From assembly GCF_001949145.1 (NCBI RefSeq), contig NW_019091536.1:171781-235780 (forward strand): a stretch of 64,000 nt of DNA, read 5' to 3'. The stretch is from Acanthaster planci. Taxonomy: Eukaryota > Echinodermata > Asteroidea > Valvatida > Acanthasteridae. The notes below the pieces were generated by a model. It worked only from the letters and a program-made list of their open reading frames with translations. It was not told the origin of the DNA and ran no database searches. Made by a program: the position numbers and the translations under genes. How positions within the stretch are numbered: the stretch's first letter is position 1; each line of letters opens with the position of its first letter. Positions 1-12,900 of this stretch are shown here, in pieces.

Positions 1-3000
1 TGAAAAAAAGACTGGTGCCCCAGGCATTAAGACTTGTGAAAAGCCCAGGGGCCAAAACCTTCCCTATAAAAACTCAACTTCGTAGATTTGAATTCCCTTG
101 AAAGCAAGTTTCCAGTAAATTGCCTCATGTCTGACATGTCTGAGCTGTCGTTTGAACTCGGCTGATGAGGGTGTGGGGCATGATACGCCCTCTGCCCAGG
201 GAGATACAAACGTATAAACTGTTTTGTTTTTCCATGTCCAGCATAATATACACATGTGTTCTCGCTCGATAACGTGAAGAACAGCCCTTCAGCTAACACT
301 TTTTTTGGAGAATTTGAGCTCACGGTTGAATGGTATGTGATACTCTTCGTCTCGGGCGGAAATTAGATTTGGTACCTGGGGGGGTACGTTACAAGTAAAT
401 CAGAACAAAGTTGACACGGTCTTTTGTATTTTTTTTAAGTGCCTCTGATCTGACAGCCGTCTTAATAACAGTAACTAAAACCCATTTCCGAAATCCTTTA
501 ATGAGGTTTAACTTCTTCAAATTTCACATGACTCACACTGTAAATGCACTTGCGCGGTACAAAATTAAACATGAACAGCAGGGAGCCCGTGCAGTTTGAG
601 AATGTTCGTTGTCAATCGCGCCAACAAAGTAAACTTTTGAGTGTTTACATGTACTTTTTGAGTCATGGTAACTGTTTCCTGTTTCATTGGGTTGATTTGA
701 ACCCAAGTTTAAAGATCGGAAGTGTAGAGGTCATCGGGCCTACACCGACAGTTCAGAGGGTCGGAGTCCATACGGTAGCTGGATCATGTTCCAGTGGATT
801 TTCAGCACGTTTGCAAAAAAGTATTTTTGGACTTAGCACCTTACCTTGCTTTGGGCCATATGGGTCGGCCAAATTGAAATTTTGATTTAATGTTTGTAGC
901 TATATTTTGAAAAAAAAACCCCACATCTTTAATTAAAAGGGTGGCTCGGACCTCAAACCAATCAGCAAGATAAAAAATGGCTTCCTCGTGAATAAGGTCT
1001 TATCACACAATGGCATAGACAAGGATGCCTCCCTCTCAAACACTTGTTAGCATTGTTCAGCTGGGTCTGGCCTGGGCTGGTTCAGACTACCCATCCCCAG
1101 TGTCTTGGTTTTTTGCTGCCATGCTATGCCCCTTTTGCCCTTGTGCCCTGCCAAGCCTATTTGCTATCGCGGAAAAAGTGAACACGATTGCAGCTTAGTT
1201 ACACCGTGGAACTTTCCGCGATGCTTCTGCTTCACGACGCTAAAATCTGTGTACACTTTCTCATTGGCGCCATATACAATACGGCATCCACTCTAAATTT
1301 CGATAATTATGCCTTGTTTCGCCTTTTTTGCTCATAAGTCTCACCATTAGTCTGTTCCTGGCAGGATCTGTAGGCGGTGTATGCCCTAACAAGGCTTTGA
1401 TGTGTGAATATATCCCTTTCCGATCAGACGTGGCAACTCGACAATTCGGTCATTATGCCTCAACCGTCACCAGAAGAATGTCAAGTTCCCTTGGGGGGGG
1501 GTTTCCCTCCACGTCTTGCTATTTAGCTCAGCCCTAACCCCTCGCTTCCAAGCTGTATCACACGCTTTTGCTCCAATGTCTTAATTTCCATTACATCCTT
1601 TGGCTCAGTCCCCCATCCCTTTTCATGTTCTCACGTATGCCAAAAAAATTATTTTGAATCATGTCGGTAATGGGCCAGCTTTTTCTGCTGGCACGATGCC
1701 ATTTCAGAGTGAGTCATTTTCAATCTGCAAGGGTTGGTATGTGACTTGCTACCTCGCCTCCCTGTAAACACCGGAATTGAAACACAGATTTCACTGATCT
1801 TCCTGAAGGAAGTGCAAGAGTTATTGCTAAACTCTCGACTCATTTAGGTTAACGGGACCTGCCTTCTTTCTACCAACAGACTGTAAACAGCGTTATTGCA
1901 TCAACTGAGCTAATTCATCTCTACGATAACCAGTAAAGTGGAAGTTCAGTGGAAACACGTTTTATTTTCCAGTAAATTTTGTGTTGGTTTCCACAGCGAG
2001 AAACCTTTGCCGCGCAAAAGTTTTATACATGAGGGCGTTGTATGTTTAAAGGGAACCATTTTAATTTTTTGAAAGAGTTGTTATCAATGGACTGCCCTGC
2101 GACCACAAATGACATATAGATTTGACACGGTAGTGTTTCTATAATTGTAATACCGTGTTCTGCCAAGTGTCCGATTCAATTAAACAGGTGTGCTTCACAC
2201 ATGCACAGGAAATCCTAAAATGGCATTACTTGTGATAAACATTTTAGTACATTCTATGAAGCCTCGCAATTAAAAACAAATAAACAAAAAGGAGATTCTG
2301 ATGACTTTTCAAAAAAACAAAAACCTTGCAAACTGTCGAGGTTGGTATGGCCGACTGCGTATATTCGAGATTAGTTTGACCAATTGTATATCCGTTAAAA
2401 TGATGAGGGAAATGGCTGTCAGGAACAAATCGACCTTCCTTTACTTCACTCATGGACAAGCCTCTGGCCTCCTTGCTTGACCTTTCGATAATGAAACAAA
2501 TGGAGGTCCAGCCGGTGTCATTGCAAATCCTGGAAGGTGCAATTTCCGTTTAAAAACCTCGGCTATATCAGCGGTCTGTAAGTTTTTGTACTGAAGGGAC
2601 GACTGTCGCAAACTGACAATATACTGACCATTAAGTGAAAGAACAAATAAAAAAATCATAGTTTGTACAGAGAACCAGTTTCCCGTTACTTTTGGGCCAT
2701 TCAACATACAGCATAACATTATTTCCAATGTATTGCCTCGACATCAATGAAATTCTTCAAGCTTGCAGCCTTCAAGTTCTACAACTTCGTTTCAAATTAT
2801 GCTCCAATACCAATCCGTGCTATCAACACAGGATGCATATTACAGCAAGTGATCATTGAGGCTCTTTGGGCGCAACTGAGATAAGCGTAATAAAAGTGAT
2901 CATCCATTGGGGACTGTGGTGCTTGCATTGTGTATATGAGGCAGTCATTCCAACTAAACGTCTGAGCCAAAAGCAACTTTTTATCCTCGACGGCATCTGA

Positions 3001-6000
3001 TGTAATCCCTTGGTGCCCGTTTCCTTAAAAATGTGTCAAATGGAGACAACGGATATGTATCACTTCTTGAACGGATTTGAAGAATCCAAAGCCGTTGCAT
3101 TCAAATTTCTAGCGTGGGTAATTATTCACGTCTGCAAAGCTTGGCATGCATACCCATCCTTATTCTCAAAGTATCGCAAACCACATTTTGCTGCATTGGA
3201 AGGCTCTTTGAATTGTTTTATGATTTGATTAATTCTCAGAAGCGAACTTTAACACAAACGTTTAGTATACGAGCAATTCACAGTACAGAAGAGCTGCCCA
3301 TGGTGGCAAAAGGTTTCTCTGTTGCAGTGCATCATGGGAAAAAGGTCCACATCCAATGAAAAAACTGGCAAAAATTTTGCAGTGTGTCCCCCCAATCCCC
3401 CTTGGCAATCAAAACGAAACATTCATTTCCTCCTAAAGTCATGGTCACAACTCATTGATTTGTCATCATATTAAAGTTTTACGGCTTTTTCTCCACTTAG
3501 CCCCATGTGTTAAACCTGAAGGGAGTTAAATGACGTAAACGAAGCATTTTGATTGCCGTGGTAAATCCCACTAGGAGGAACCAAAAAGCAGGTGTCTTAC
3601 GTAATCAGCCTTTTGCGAGTTAAATTTGAATAAAATTTGGTACAATGATTATTTGAATGCACATAAACATAACGGTTTGAATCAGAAACTGTTGGTCTCT
3701 GGTTCGTCAAACACGCGGACCCACCACGATTTGCAGGCTCTCTTTGGACGATCGCTGAAGTTGCGCGTTAACTTGCGGTTCCATGGCTCCCTGTAAATGG
3801 CGGTCAATGCGCGTAACTCTATGTACAGTGCATGTACTGTGGGCGTAGTTTAAATTGAAGTGACATCACACTTACAAACCGGATACCTCTCAATTTAGGG
3901 CAAACTTTTGAATAGCACCCACCATCTCTGGAATGGACTGGTTCTTTTTGTGTCCATTGAAAACGGTGTATATGTGCAAGGCGTCTCTTTGGTAACTAAG
4001 CACACAGCTTGCCCCAAATCACGTGGTATAGCAACAGTTTCTTTGGTATGGAGAATTCAAATTATGTTCATGTGAATTAAAACAACTCGATTTTCCAGTT
4101 TTTATTCATATTTAACCCGCAAAAGGCTTACCGAGATTATCTCATCATTACATCCTAAGATTTAAATTTCTTTGGTTTTGAAAAGGTTACAATCATTTTA
4201 AGCTTCAGTTGCATACCAAAAATAACAATTTCTGAAATAAACCTTGTAAGAAAATGTTAGTCTTTGTGTGCATTTTCTGGTACAATCATCCTTCACTAAT
4301 ACGAAATGTAATGTTATGCAAACAAGTTAACCCGATACGAGCTTGGCTTTTTCAGAACATGGCACATCAGCGGGGGTGGGGGGATTCCGTCCCCCAAGCA
4401 TTCGGCTGTCAAATGCTCAATCTTTTTGAAACTTAGTGTGACCGGAAGTGGATTTCTAGGCCGCCCCGTGGTGATGGGGTGGTAGTTCCATCCTCCAGTA
4501 TTGGACGACGAGGCACCATAAATACCCCCCCCAAGTATGAGTCGGACACCGGATATGCAATCAAGTATTTATTCTGATTCATCAGTCTCATTTCAGCACT
4601 TGAGTTTGCACCTCAAAACTACCCCCGGTGGGTAGCTCAGACATTGATAAGTTCTAGAGCTAGGTTTGCTGGCGACGGCCTAAGCATGCGTGCATTAAGA
4701 GACGTGGATGCCTTCACAATTTTATTTTTCTGAGATCTTTAAAGGTCGTCCGTTCCAATTTTGTCAATCCTTCAGCCGTCTGTATGAAGTAAAAAGTCAT
4801 GTTTTTCACCTTATCTTGAGCAGCATCGGTTGTCACAAAGGTCACGGTGGCCTAAAGACGGAGCATTAACCGGGTTCACTGCCATTTCGGATGACCTTCC
4901 GCTATCACCGCAATTATGACCGGCTAACAGATTTCTTGTTAATCACGTCAACCCACTGACAAACTATTGTTCTTCTGGCACGGGTTGTAAACCCAAATAG
5001 CTTCACACATCCGAAGTGACTGTGGCTAACGGTTTTCCTGTATCCGGTAAAGTGGCCGATGGGTTCGGGTAATTGCTTAACAAGGTAAATGTGGAAAAGG
5101 ACGAACAGGTTATTCCTAATACCCCCCCCCATTTATCTATATCACAATTTCCTGTAATGGTTCACTGTAGAACTGTTCTGTTGTTCATTTCTACTGATCT
5201 GTACTACCCGCTCGGGTTTACGTTATATCAGCTAGATCCAGAAACTTGTATATTCGCCCCTAATCAAGTTGCAGAGATGTACAATCTTCGGATTCTATTT
5301 TGAGTTTTGCACCGCCATTCATCGTGCCTTGCGTCAAAATCGGGTATTTGTCTGTAAAAACAAGCCCCACAGGTGTCAATCTCTTTCTCGCTAGCTCTGT
5401 GGGTTAACTGGTATTCAGCCCCCCGCCCCCACTTGTCGAACTTCTGTCGGTCTTCAATCTAAGGAGAAACGTTTTTTCTCCGTTGGCGTCTGTGCGTAAC
5501 ATTGTAGTCGCAACCACCCCCTTTCAAACTTGTCATCACTCGTTGAGATTTTTTGGCCGAGTTGCAACAGTCACCAGCACCTGTGCTAATGATGCAAAGT
5601 GCCCACCTGTCACAAAGTACTTCAAATTATCATTCTGAGCACGGCCTGAGCTTTTATTCCTGCTTTGAAGGAAGATATTGCCTAGATCGAAACATCTCCC
5701 TTTCAACTTAAAGCTATAAACTTATACGATATTGATGAGCCGGCTTTTTTATAACTTAAAAAAAAAATAAACCAGATGTGCACCTCCATATACAGTATGC
5801 AGTAATGATTTTTTGTTACATTCGCATAGGCTTACATGTAACCTTGATGTAGAGAAACAGTACCTTTTCGCTCGTGAGGTAGACTTATAAAAACGTACCT
5901 GTGTAAATTTATCTTTCGCTGAAAGGAAAATACAAACTGCTGCCTCACCTTTACTACATGTGTGTCTTTCAATTTCAGGAAATCTAACTGTGCCAATGAA

Positions 6001-6584
6001 CAATGTTTGGAAAGTTTGCATAATGCGTTTAAAGGGCAGGCAATAGTTGATTGAGTAAAACTGTTGAAAAGTCTCGATGTGTGTATAGTATAGTGGAGGG
6101 GAGCATGGAAATTAAATTTATGTAATCACTGTACGGGGGTCATTCTGGGGAAATGGTTTCACCGGTAGATAAGCAACGTGTGGCTCAAGGTCTCTAAGAT
6201 GCCATCGGCGGACATCCGTGTTCACCAGGTCAAGTTAGCATCCTTCCGGAAGCTTATTTATTGAAAAAAAAACCACATCTCATTGTCCGCTCACTTTTCC
6301 AATCAAGTCTCTGACCACAGAAGAAAGGACTGACCAATCTTTTTTTCAAAGGTCCTGAAGGTCACGATATTTCCCTAACTAAACTTACATCCTCAAGACA
6401 GCGAGCAACAAAGACTTCACAAAGAACAAACTCGATACCGGCCTTTTTCCCTAGTCAAAGTAGGGGTTCTGTACTAGGTTTACCCCGTTGACATCATTCT
6501 TGACTAATTGCAGGCAAACAGAGACGCATTTGAGTTGTTCTCAATCAGCCTAGCTAATTACTTAGCCCAACGAGCCCAAATGGA
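1..6584. other. upstream non-coding DNA, no supported gene
   Basis: Both strands contain only short open frames (under about 115 codons) without recognisable domains or matching splice partners. Several G or C homopolymer runs and A/T-rich stretches are present. An exon of a neighbouring gene cannot be excluded, but none is supported. Confidence 0.6.
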
Positions 6585-6678
6585 CCAATGAGCAACGGCG
6601 CACGAGGTGTCTGCATATCTTCACAGACAGTGGCCACTGCTCGCTGCATAACATTATGCAAATGACTTGATAAAAAAA
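6585..6678 (+). promoter_or_regulatory. candidate core promoter (CCAAT box and TATA-like motif)
   Basis: A CCAAT box (6585-6589) lies about 80 bp upstream of a TATA-like GATAAAAAA (6669-6678). Both precede the first coding ATG by about 200-290 bp, a plausible arrangement for a start site near 6700. There is no direct evidence of transcription; the assignment rests on motif spacing only. Confidence 0.3.
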
Positions 6679-6699
6679 GAACAGAGTTACCCACTGGCG

Positions 6700-6873
6700 G
6701 GAAGCGCGCTGTGACGCTGCATTGGAAAGTTTGCTACAGTGAGTGGAAGTCTCCGCTCAGCGGATGTTTCATTGCTGGGCCGACATCATAAGGTTAAGTT
6801 GGGCCTCTCCCTCCATTAGAAAGCACATGTACCTGTCTTTAAGCCGACTTGTGACACACACGCGCTGTCAGGT
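6700..6873 (+). other. probable 5' UTR of the MAM/EGF/ShK gene
   Basis: The 5' boundary is a guess from the TATA-like motif. An in-frame TAG at 6817-6819, 57 nt before the ATG, closes the reading frame upstream and so supports 6874 as the start. The start context has G at -3 and G at +4, which is a favourable Kozak context. Confidence 0.4.
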
Positions 6874-6919
6874 ATGGGTTGTACTATAGGAATAGTGACA
6901 TTGGTGCTCGCTTTCATTG
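6874..6919 (+). CDS. exon 1: start codon and signal peptide
   Basis: Encodes [15 protein letters not shown] plus the first base of codon 16, then the donor GTAAGT. The run from I5 to I15 is a typical hydrophobic signal-peptide core. Joining to exon 2 in phase 1 gives VGGLSQE, and a signal peptidase site after S20 (G at -3, S at -1) is likely. This exon contains nothing but the start and the export signal, and a 20.3 kb intron follows. Confidence 0.85.
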
Positions 6920-9900
6920 GTAAGTTATTGTTCTTCACTTTTATTTGTACTTGCATTGCCATTCATACGACGTGTAGCGGTGTAAAGATTGACCGAGGAT
7001 GTTTCAGCCATTAAAACAGTCTTGCTTTTCCAGGACCCTGCAAACTTTTGAATAGGCATGTGATATGTAGGTCGTGCTATAAACAGTCCTTTGTGTGTTT
7101 ATGTCATATTCAGAGTCATTTTGCGTGCAGTGGCTTCAAAGGCTGTTTTTGGCACACATTGTCGTAGAAAGAACAATTTTATTACATATCTGTTACCTGT
7201 TGTTGCTTGGTCAACGTCTGTGTTTGTGCTTGCCCGTGGAAAAAATCTAAGGTTGAATTGTTTCTTTAAAAATGCCGAAAATGTGACTTGTGAGTTAGCT
7301 CTACCCCAACTGTTTTGTGCATGTCACCTAAGTGGATAGCTCGAGGGATGCGCGCAGTGCTACCTGTAAATCTACATGTTAAGTATCCCACTGCTTCCAG
7401 CTTGAATACAGTGTGTAATGTTATTATCATCACAAGGCACGAGTGGGGTGCAGACTGAGAGTAATCCACTCGAACTGACATGAGATGATAGCTAAGCATG
7501 GAGGAAAAGAACACACGTCAGCGCAGCTGATAATGATGCCATTCAGTGCTTCGATGTTGCTAAAAAGGTTTTACTACAAGGAAAATGCGATACGACTCTG
7601 TTAAACAACTACATCAGTGCATTTATACTGCAGAAAGTGTATTTATATCGTCAATATGCGTATTTACGCAACTGCATCGAAATTCCGGTTGTTGTATGGA
7701 CTGTAACATCCACGATGTTACGCCAACCATCATTTGTAGTTCTAAATGAAATGTAAATGTCTGCTTTTGAGATGAAATCAACATCTTTGCATTCAGAGAG
7801 AAACTTTAAAAATGCTATTAAAATTGACCTGGAAGCAGAGTCTTTGAGAAGCACCGTTTAGAATGTATAGGCCAAAGGATTGTCAAGGAATATAATCTGA
7901 ATGCATCCTCAAGCGTTCATGAAGATTCAAAGGTTCATTGACTCGATGGCGTGGATGTTTTGGTTAGTGCAGGTTTTTTATTTGAATGTTGCCCTGTACC
8001 GACTGTCTGTTTCTGAATGTCATTCCAATTAACAGTCGGATTCTCAAATTTGTGCTCGAATAATCATCAGTGTTAGGCCTGACTTGGTTTTGGGGGAATG
8101 AAGTGTTGAGTCAAAGTGTCCGGAAACCCGGAGGTCAGAAAATGGCAAGGGAGACACAGAGCCTGTGTGTTGTCGAGTTGAGGTCGCTGGGTGGTTGTTT
8201 TATAGATGTTATGATGCAAATAAGCTGCAAAAAATGTTGTTGAACTTTGCTGCAGCTGCATAGCAGTGGCGAAAATTTGTGCCGAGAACTAGGGGGATGG
8301 GAGTATTGTGGGGACATGCCTGGCCATAGAAATGGAGGGGGGGTGCTGACATCATATGACACTAGCGGGCGATGTTCATGATACAGAAGTACGTCTGTAA
8401 TAAGTATTGCATTCCTACAGAATCTTATATCAAAGCTGCATATTTATGGCTTTTTAAGACCGTTCTCCGTTTCGAGTGCTATTGAATACATTTTGGTTGT
8501 TGGGAAGTTCGCAAAAGTCTTTACAATCCGCCGTCATTTGTCCTCACCACGAAAAAGTGGGTAATGATTCAATAACCAATCCTCCCAGGTCAAAAGGGGA
8601 CGGGGGTATATACCTCTATCTTCCCGGAATCTACGCCCATGCTGCATAGGTATCTTTATTGATTATGTGCTGTTGCCGATACCATGCTGATATTGACCAA
8701 AGATCGGTTGGTTACACTGCAGCATACTGTGTCGTTTATCCAACTGCAACAATAATTTTATTCTTGACACTCGACTTGTTGGCTTCAGTTCTAGTAATGA
8801 TCTCGGCGTACTGATCGTTTCATTGTGCTAAGTCTCAGTAACAGTTGAGTGCCGTGCAAAGCAGTCTACAGACATTCTCGATGAAACATCTTCGCCATCT
8901 TAGGCTTTAAAGATGTAAATCTGTGCCATGTCGAGTTTAAAAAGTCTAGACCTTCTTAAGACGCAAGACTTAAGGGGGAAAACGGAAAGCAACCGGAAGG
9001 GAAGAATCTCTCTGGATGTGATTTTTGCATTACAATAGATCCGCTGCTGTGATATCTTTTTCATTGAGTTGCCCAGCTGCTCGGCTGACAGCAAGGCCCA
9101 GACAGACTCGGCTTACCAGAAAATGTTCACCGGAAGGGACAATGTGGAGCCCAGGTCTAAATACTGTGCAAGTTACAAAACTCCATCTGAATGTTAATCC
9201 TTCTACCTCCTTTTAATGTTTTCTGCGCTGAGTCGGGTACGAGGAGTGGGTGTACTCTGCGTGCTTTTTCTCCAGAAGTGGAAGCACTCGTAGCTAGCCA
9301 ATTTTTATTACATCCCAGACTGCTTCTCCAAGTACACTTTCGCGTAAAATATGGAGACATCATAATTTCCACTGCAGATACTTGCTCACCCGTGTAATTG
9401 CCTCTCTAATGGCTCTGCTTAACAATAACATGTACATAAAATATATATACACCATTTCCAATACGAATAAATACCGGTAGTGTAAACTGCCCGTCTGTTG
9501 GCCATAACAGGCACTTCGAAACAGAGGAGTGTCCTTGCTAGTATGTGCGTCCTCTCGACTTGCCAGCGTCCTCTAGTGCCTTGCGGAAATGACCGTTTAT
9601 CAATCTGTCTGGACTCTTGTGTTCATAAAGCTCCCTCGGTTCATTCTTGTGGTGCGGCCAGATTAGCCGGGACAGTCCAATGCTGCTTCCGGCAACTTCC
9701 CGTGATCGATTTTTCGATCAAATCTGTTGTGGAGATGAACCTGCGGATCCGGGGTCAGACAATATCTTTACATACAATATGCTGCCACGGTTTCAACTGA
9801 GTTATGTGTATAATTATTTGCACGATTGTGTGGGAAATTGAACAAGAAATTTCCATGACATTGTTGCAGTTATTTAGGGCAGGCAAAAATCGTGCTCAAG

Positions 9901-12900
9901 GACGCTTATGATTGTTGAAACTAACGGCATCCCTGGTAACACCGCCTTGAACGTGCTGATGTTGAATACTGACGTGTGGTCGTTCTGGATGTGCGCGTTG
10001 ACTCGCGCTAGATCTTGTCTCCTTAGACGATCTTTGGCGTGTTCTGTAAGAAAGCTTCATGATACATTTTGTTATATGTTGCATATTCTAATGCTGGAAA
10101 GCTTTGGCATAAGTGCATTCCAACACCAACCCCAAGTGCCTTTAATCTTCAAACAGGTGAAAGATTAAGGACTGTTAGGTTTAGTAATTGCGGTCCGTCA
10201 CTTTGTGAAAACATTGGTATAATATTAACATTGATATAATATAAGTATACAGAATCTCGGAGGGCATAGCACGTCTTGTGTTTTGTTGTCGGCACCTTGT
10301 TATGTTAACGCACATTGCCTTTGAAAGTCCCTTTGCCTTTAATGGAAGAAGTCGAATATGTGTTCCTTATTTAAATATAGATGTTTTTCAGATCACTTCT
10401 TAATCACGAATTACACATCATAGAAACCCGCGACGAAAGGTTCCGTCTTAGACAAAGCTCCCTACCTTTGTGTATATGCCAGTAATGGCTGATTTCTGGG
10501 TGGTTTAGAAGATGCTGATAGGGGATAGCTTAAGGGGCGACTGCAGCAAACTTTCAGAATAGTTTTGTAACGTTTAAGTTGATCTCTGATCCACGTCGGA
10601 GATTTTGCGAAAATTCGGGACCTCCGTTCAAACTGCTAATAGTTACAGCTGGGTTTCCAAAGTCCGTCCCATTTTGTTCAAATGATCTGTTTTCTTGCTG
10701 AAATTGGTGGACACTGCACCATATTGACTTTGGAATAAGTAATAACTTGTGCTATTCAACCTACTGACATATTACTAGTTGATGACAAACATAACACTTA
10801 TTAAAATTTACAATGAATCATAGATTACGGTGACCTCAAGATATAACCCCTTAATTATGCTTGTAGCCACTGGGTCCAAATAAAGAAAGGAGATCAGTTG
10901 CCAGACGAGTCATGCCGACGGGAAATCGCAGAACTTGCCAGCTGTCTATAGGCCTACTAGCAGCTGTTTTCATCCAGCGTCGTGTTAGATTGCACAGAAC
11001 GCATGCAGGGACCAATTTCGTTGAGCAGCTGATTATTGCAGAAATTTTCTAATCACAGCAAACATTCGCTCTGGTTCCCAGAGGTTGTTTGGTCAACTTT
11101 ATTTTAGCTTTAAACAATCATTTTCTGCTGAGCTGCAATCCTGGCCAACACTCGTTGGGCCCCCCCCCATCCCTGGCCCCCTCACAATGTTGGGTCTCAA
11201 AGCACGATCTGCGCTCCAGCTGGAGATGACAACATTGACAGGGGGAGTGGGGAACCTGCAACGGGTATGGCTATTGACACGTGTCCCAACAATTTTGTCC
11301 AGGATTGTGGGTCCAGGATAGACATTTGGGACCGGCTGCTGCGTCTCACGTTGGCGAATAATTGCTGGCCCGTGTTTGCTTCCCCCAAGTTCCCTTCACG
11401 TACCTGATTTCTTCATGAATCAGCACCTCCGCCTCCTCCCACGTGATTTTGCTCTAGGGAACAGTAACACTATAGGTGCATGCACTTTGTACATGTCGGC
11501 TGTACTGAGTGTGACGGGCTTGGGTAATTGGTTCATGCTGGACATGAATCTGGAAGATGTTCTAGCCTTAACACGAAATGAACCTCACAGATTTCAAGTA
11601 AAATACGGTATCTACTCGCTAGCTAAATTCCATTGTAAAGTTTCAAACGATAGACAGTAACATTGTAAAGCAGGATTTCTCAGACTTCGTTTAGTGTCAG
11701 GACAAATTTTCAGCTTTTCCAATGTTGATGACTTTTTAATCAGAACTTAGTAATTGAAGATTTTATACCTCTATACTTGGAATATGCACGTTGTTGCTCA
11801 GTTCGTTTTGATAACTACAGATATCCTCTTTGACCACAAGGATCCTGGTGGGCATTTACTCTCAATTTGCGAATGCTCTGAGCAATGACACACGACATCT
11901 AATTGTAAAAGAAAATGTTCTTAAAGCAGGCGAGTCATTTGCCCTCAAGATACCGCGCGAGGCTATAACATGTATAATAGTTTCCGTTGCCTTGGCTGTG
12001 TTTCTGATGGGTTCGACGTCTTGTTCCCCTCCGAATCCGTCTGAACCCGGAACATGAGTAATTTTCCTGTAAACTTTTTTCCCTCAGAAGGAGATATACT
12101 GACAGATTGCATTGGGTACCGTATTGGTTTGGAGCGATGGTCCACCGTCTAGAAATAGTCGAACATCTGCCAGGACTGTGATAAGGCTACGGGCGGTTGA
12201 TTGATGACCAGTCACAGTGAAGCTTTGGAAACAATGTGTAAAAAAGTAGTTTGCCTTTCAAACACTTGAGATAGGCCAATGGGGCGTGTCGACAAAGCTC
12301 TCGCACGCATTGTCTGTACACTTGATTCAGCGGCAGAAAACGCTGAAGAGCGAGCATTACGCTACTAGCTTATCAAGCAAGTCAACCAGCCAATACAACA
12401 GAAGTAGCCATGTGATATCGGCTTCTTAGTAATGGAACTAACATCCTAATTACCGAGGCTTGGGTTGTAAGCGGATTGTTGTACGATTTATTATTCGGTA
12501 CAGACGTCTGTAGAATAGCGCGTGTACTGAACTTTGCTTTGAGCATAGGACGTGGTTTGATGTTACAAATCTTGTCGTTACTAATCTGTTGTTACAAATC
12601 TTCGCAACTTAGTCACGTCAGGTGCCGACTGACCTAAAACTGCGTTTGTGCAGATAGTCTATAGACTATCTGTCATTAAGCCACTTGGAAAAATTGAAAA
12701 CATTGGTGTTCCCTATTCAGATGGGCCCAATATCCATTTAATTATGCCTTCTATTAGATATCCATGATCGATTCATTTTAACAGTAAGAAGCTTTTGCCT
12801 GTCTGTCACTTAACCTCTCTCGCCCAAATGCCAACATGTGACCCCACGTTTTGGATAGTTATGGAAGCCCTCTCTGCCTCACTTGGTAGTTACTTGTCAG

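Noticed and set aside
4621-4700. tRNA A-box-like GGTAGCTCAGAC
   Set aside because: No B box or cloverleaf follows at the right distance. At best it is a highly decayed SINE remnant.
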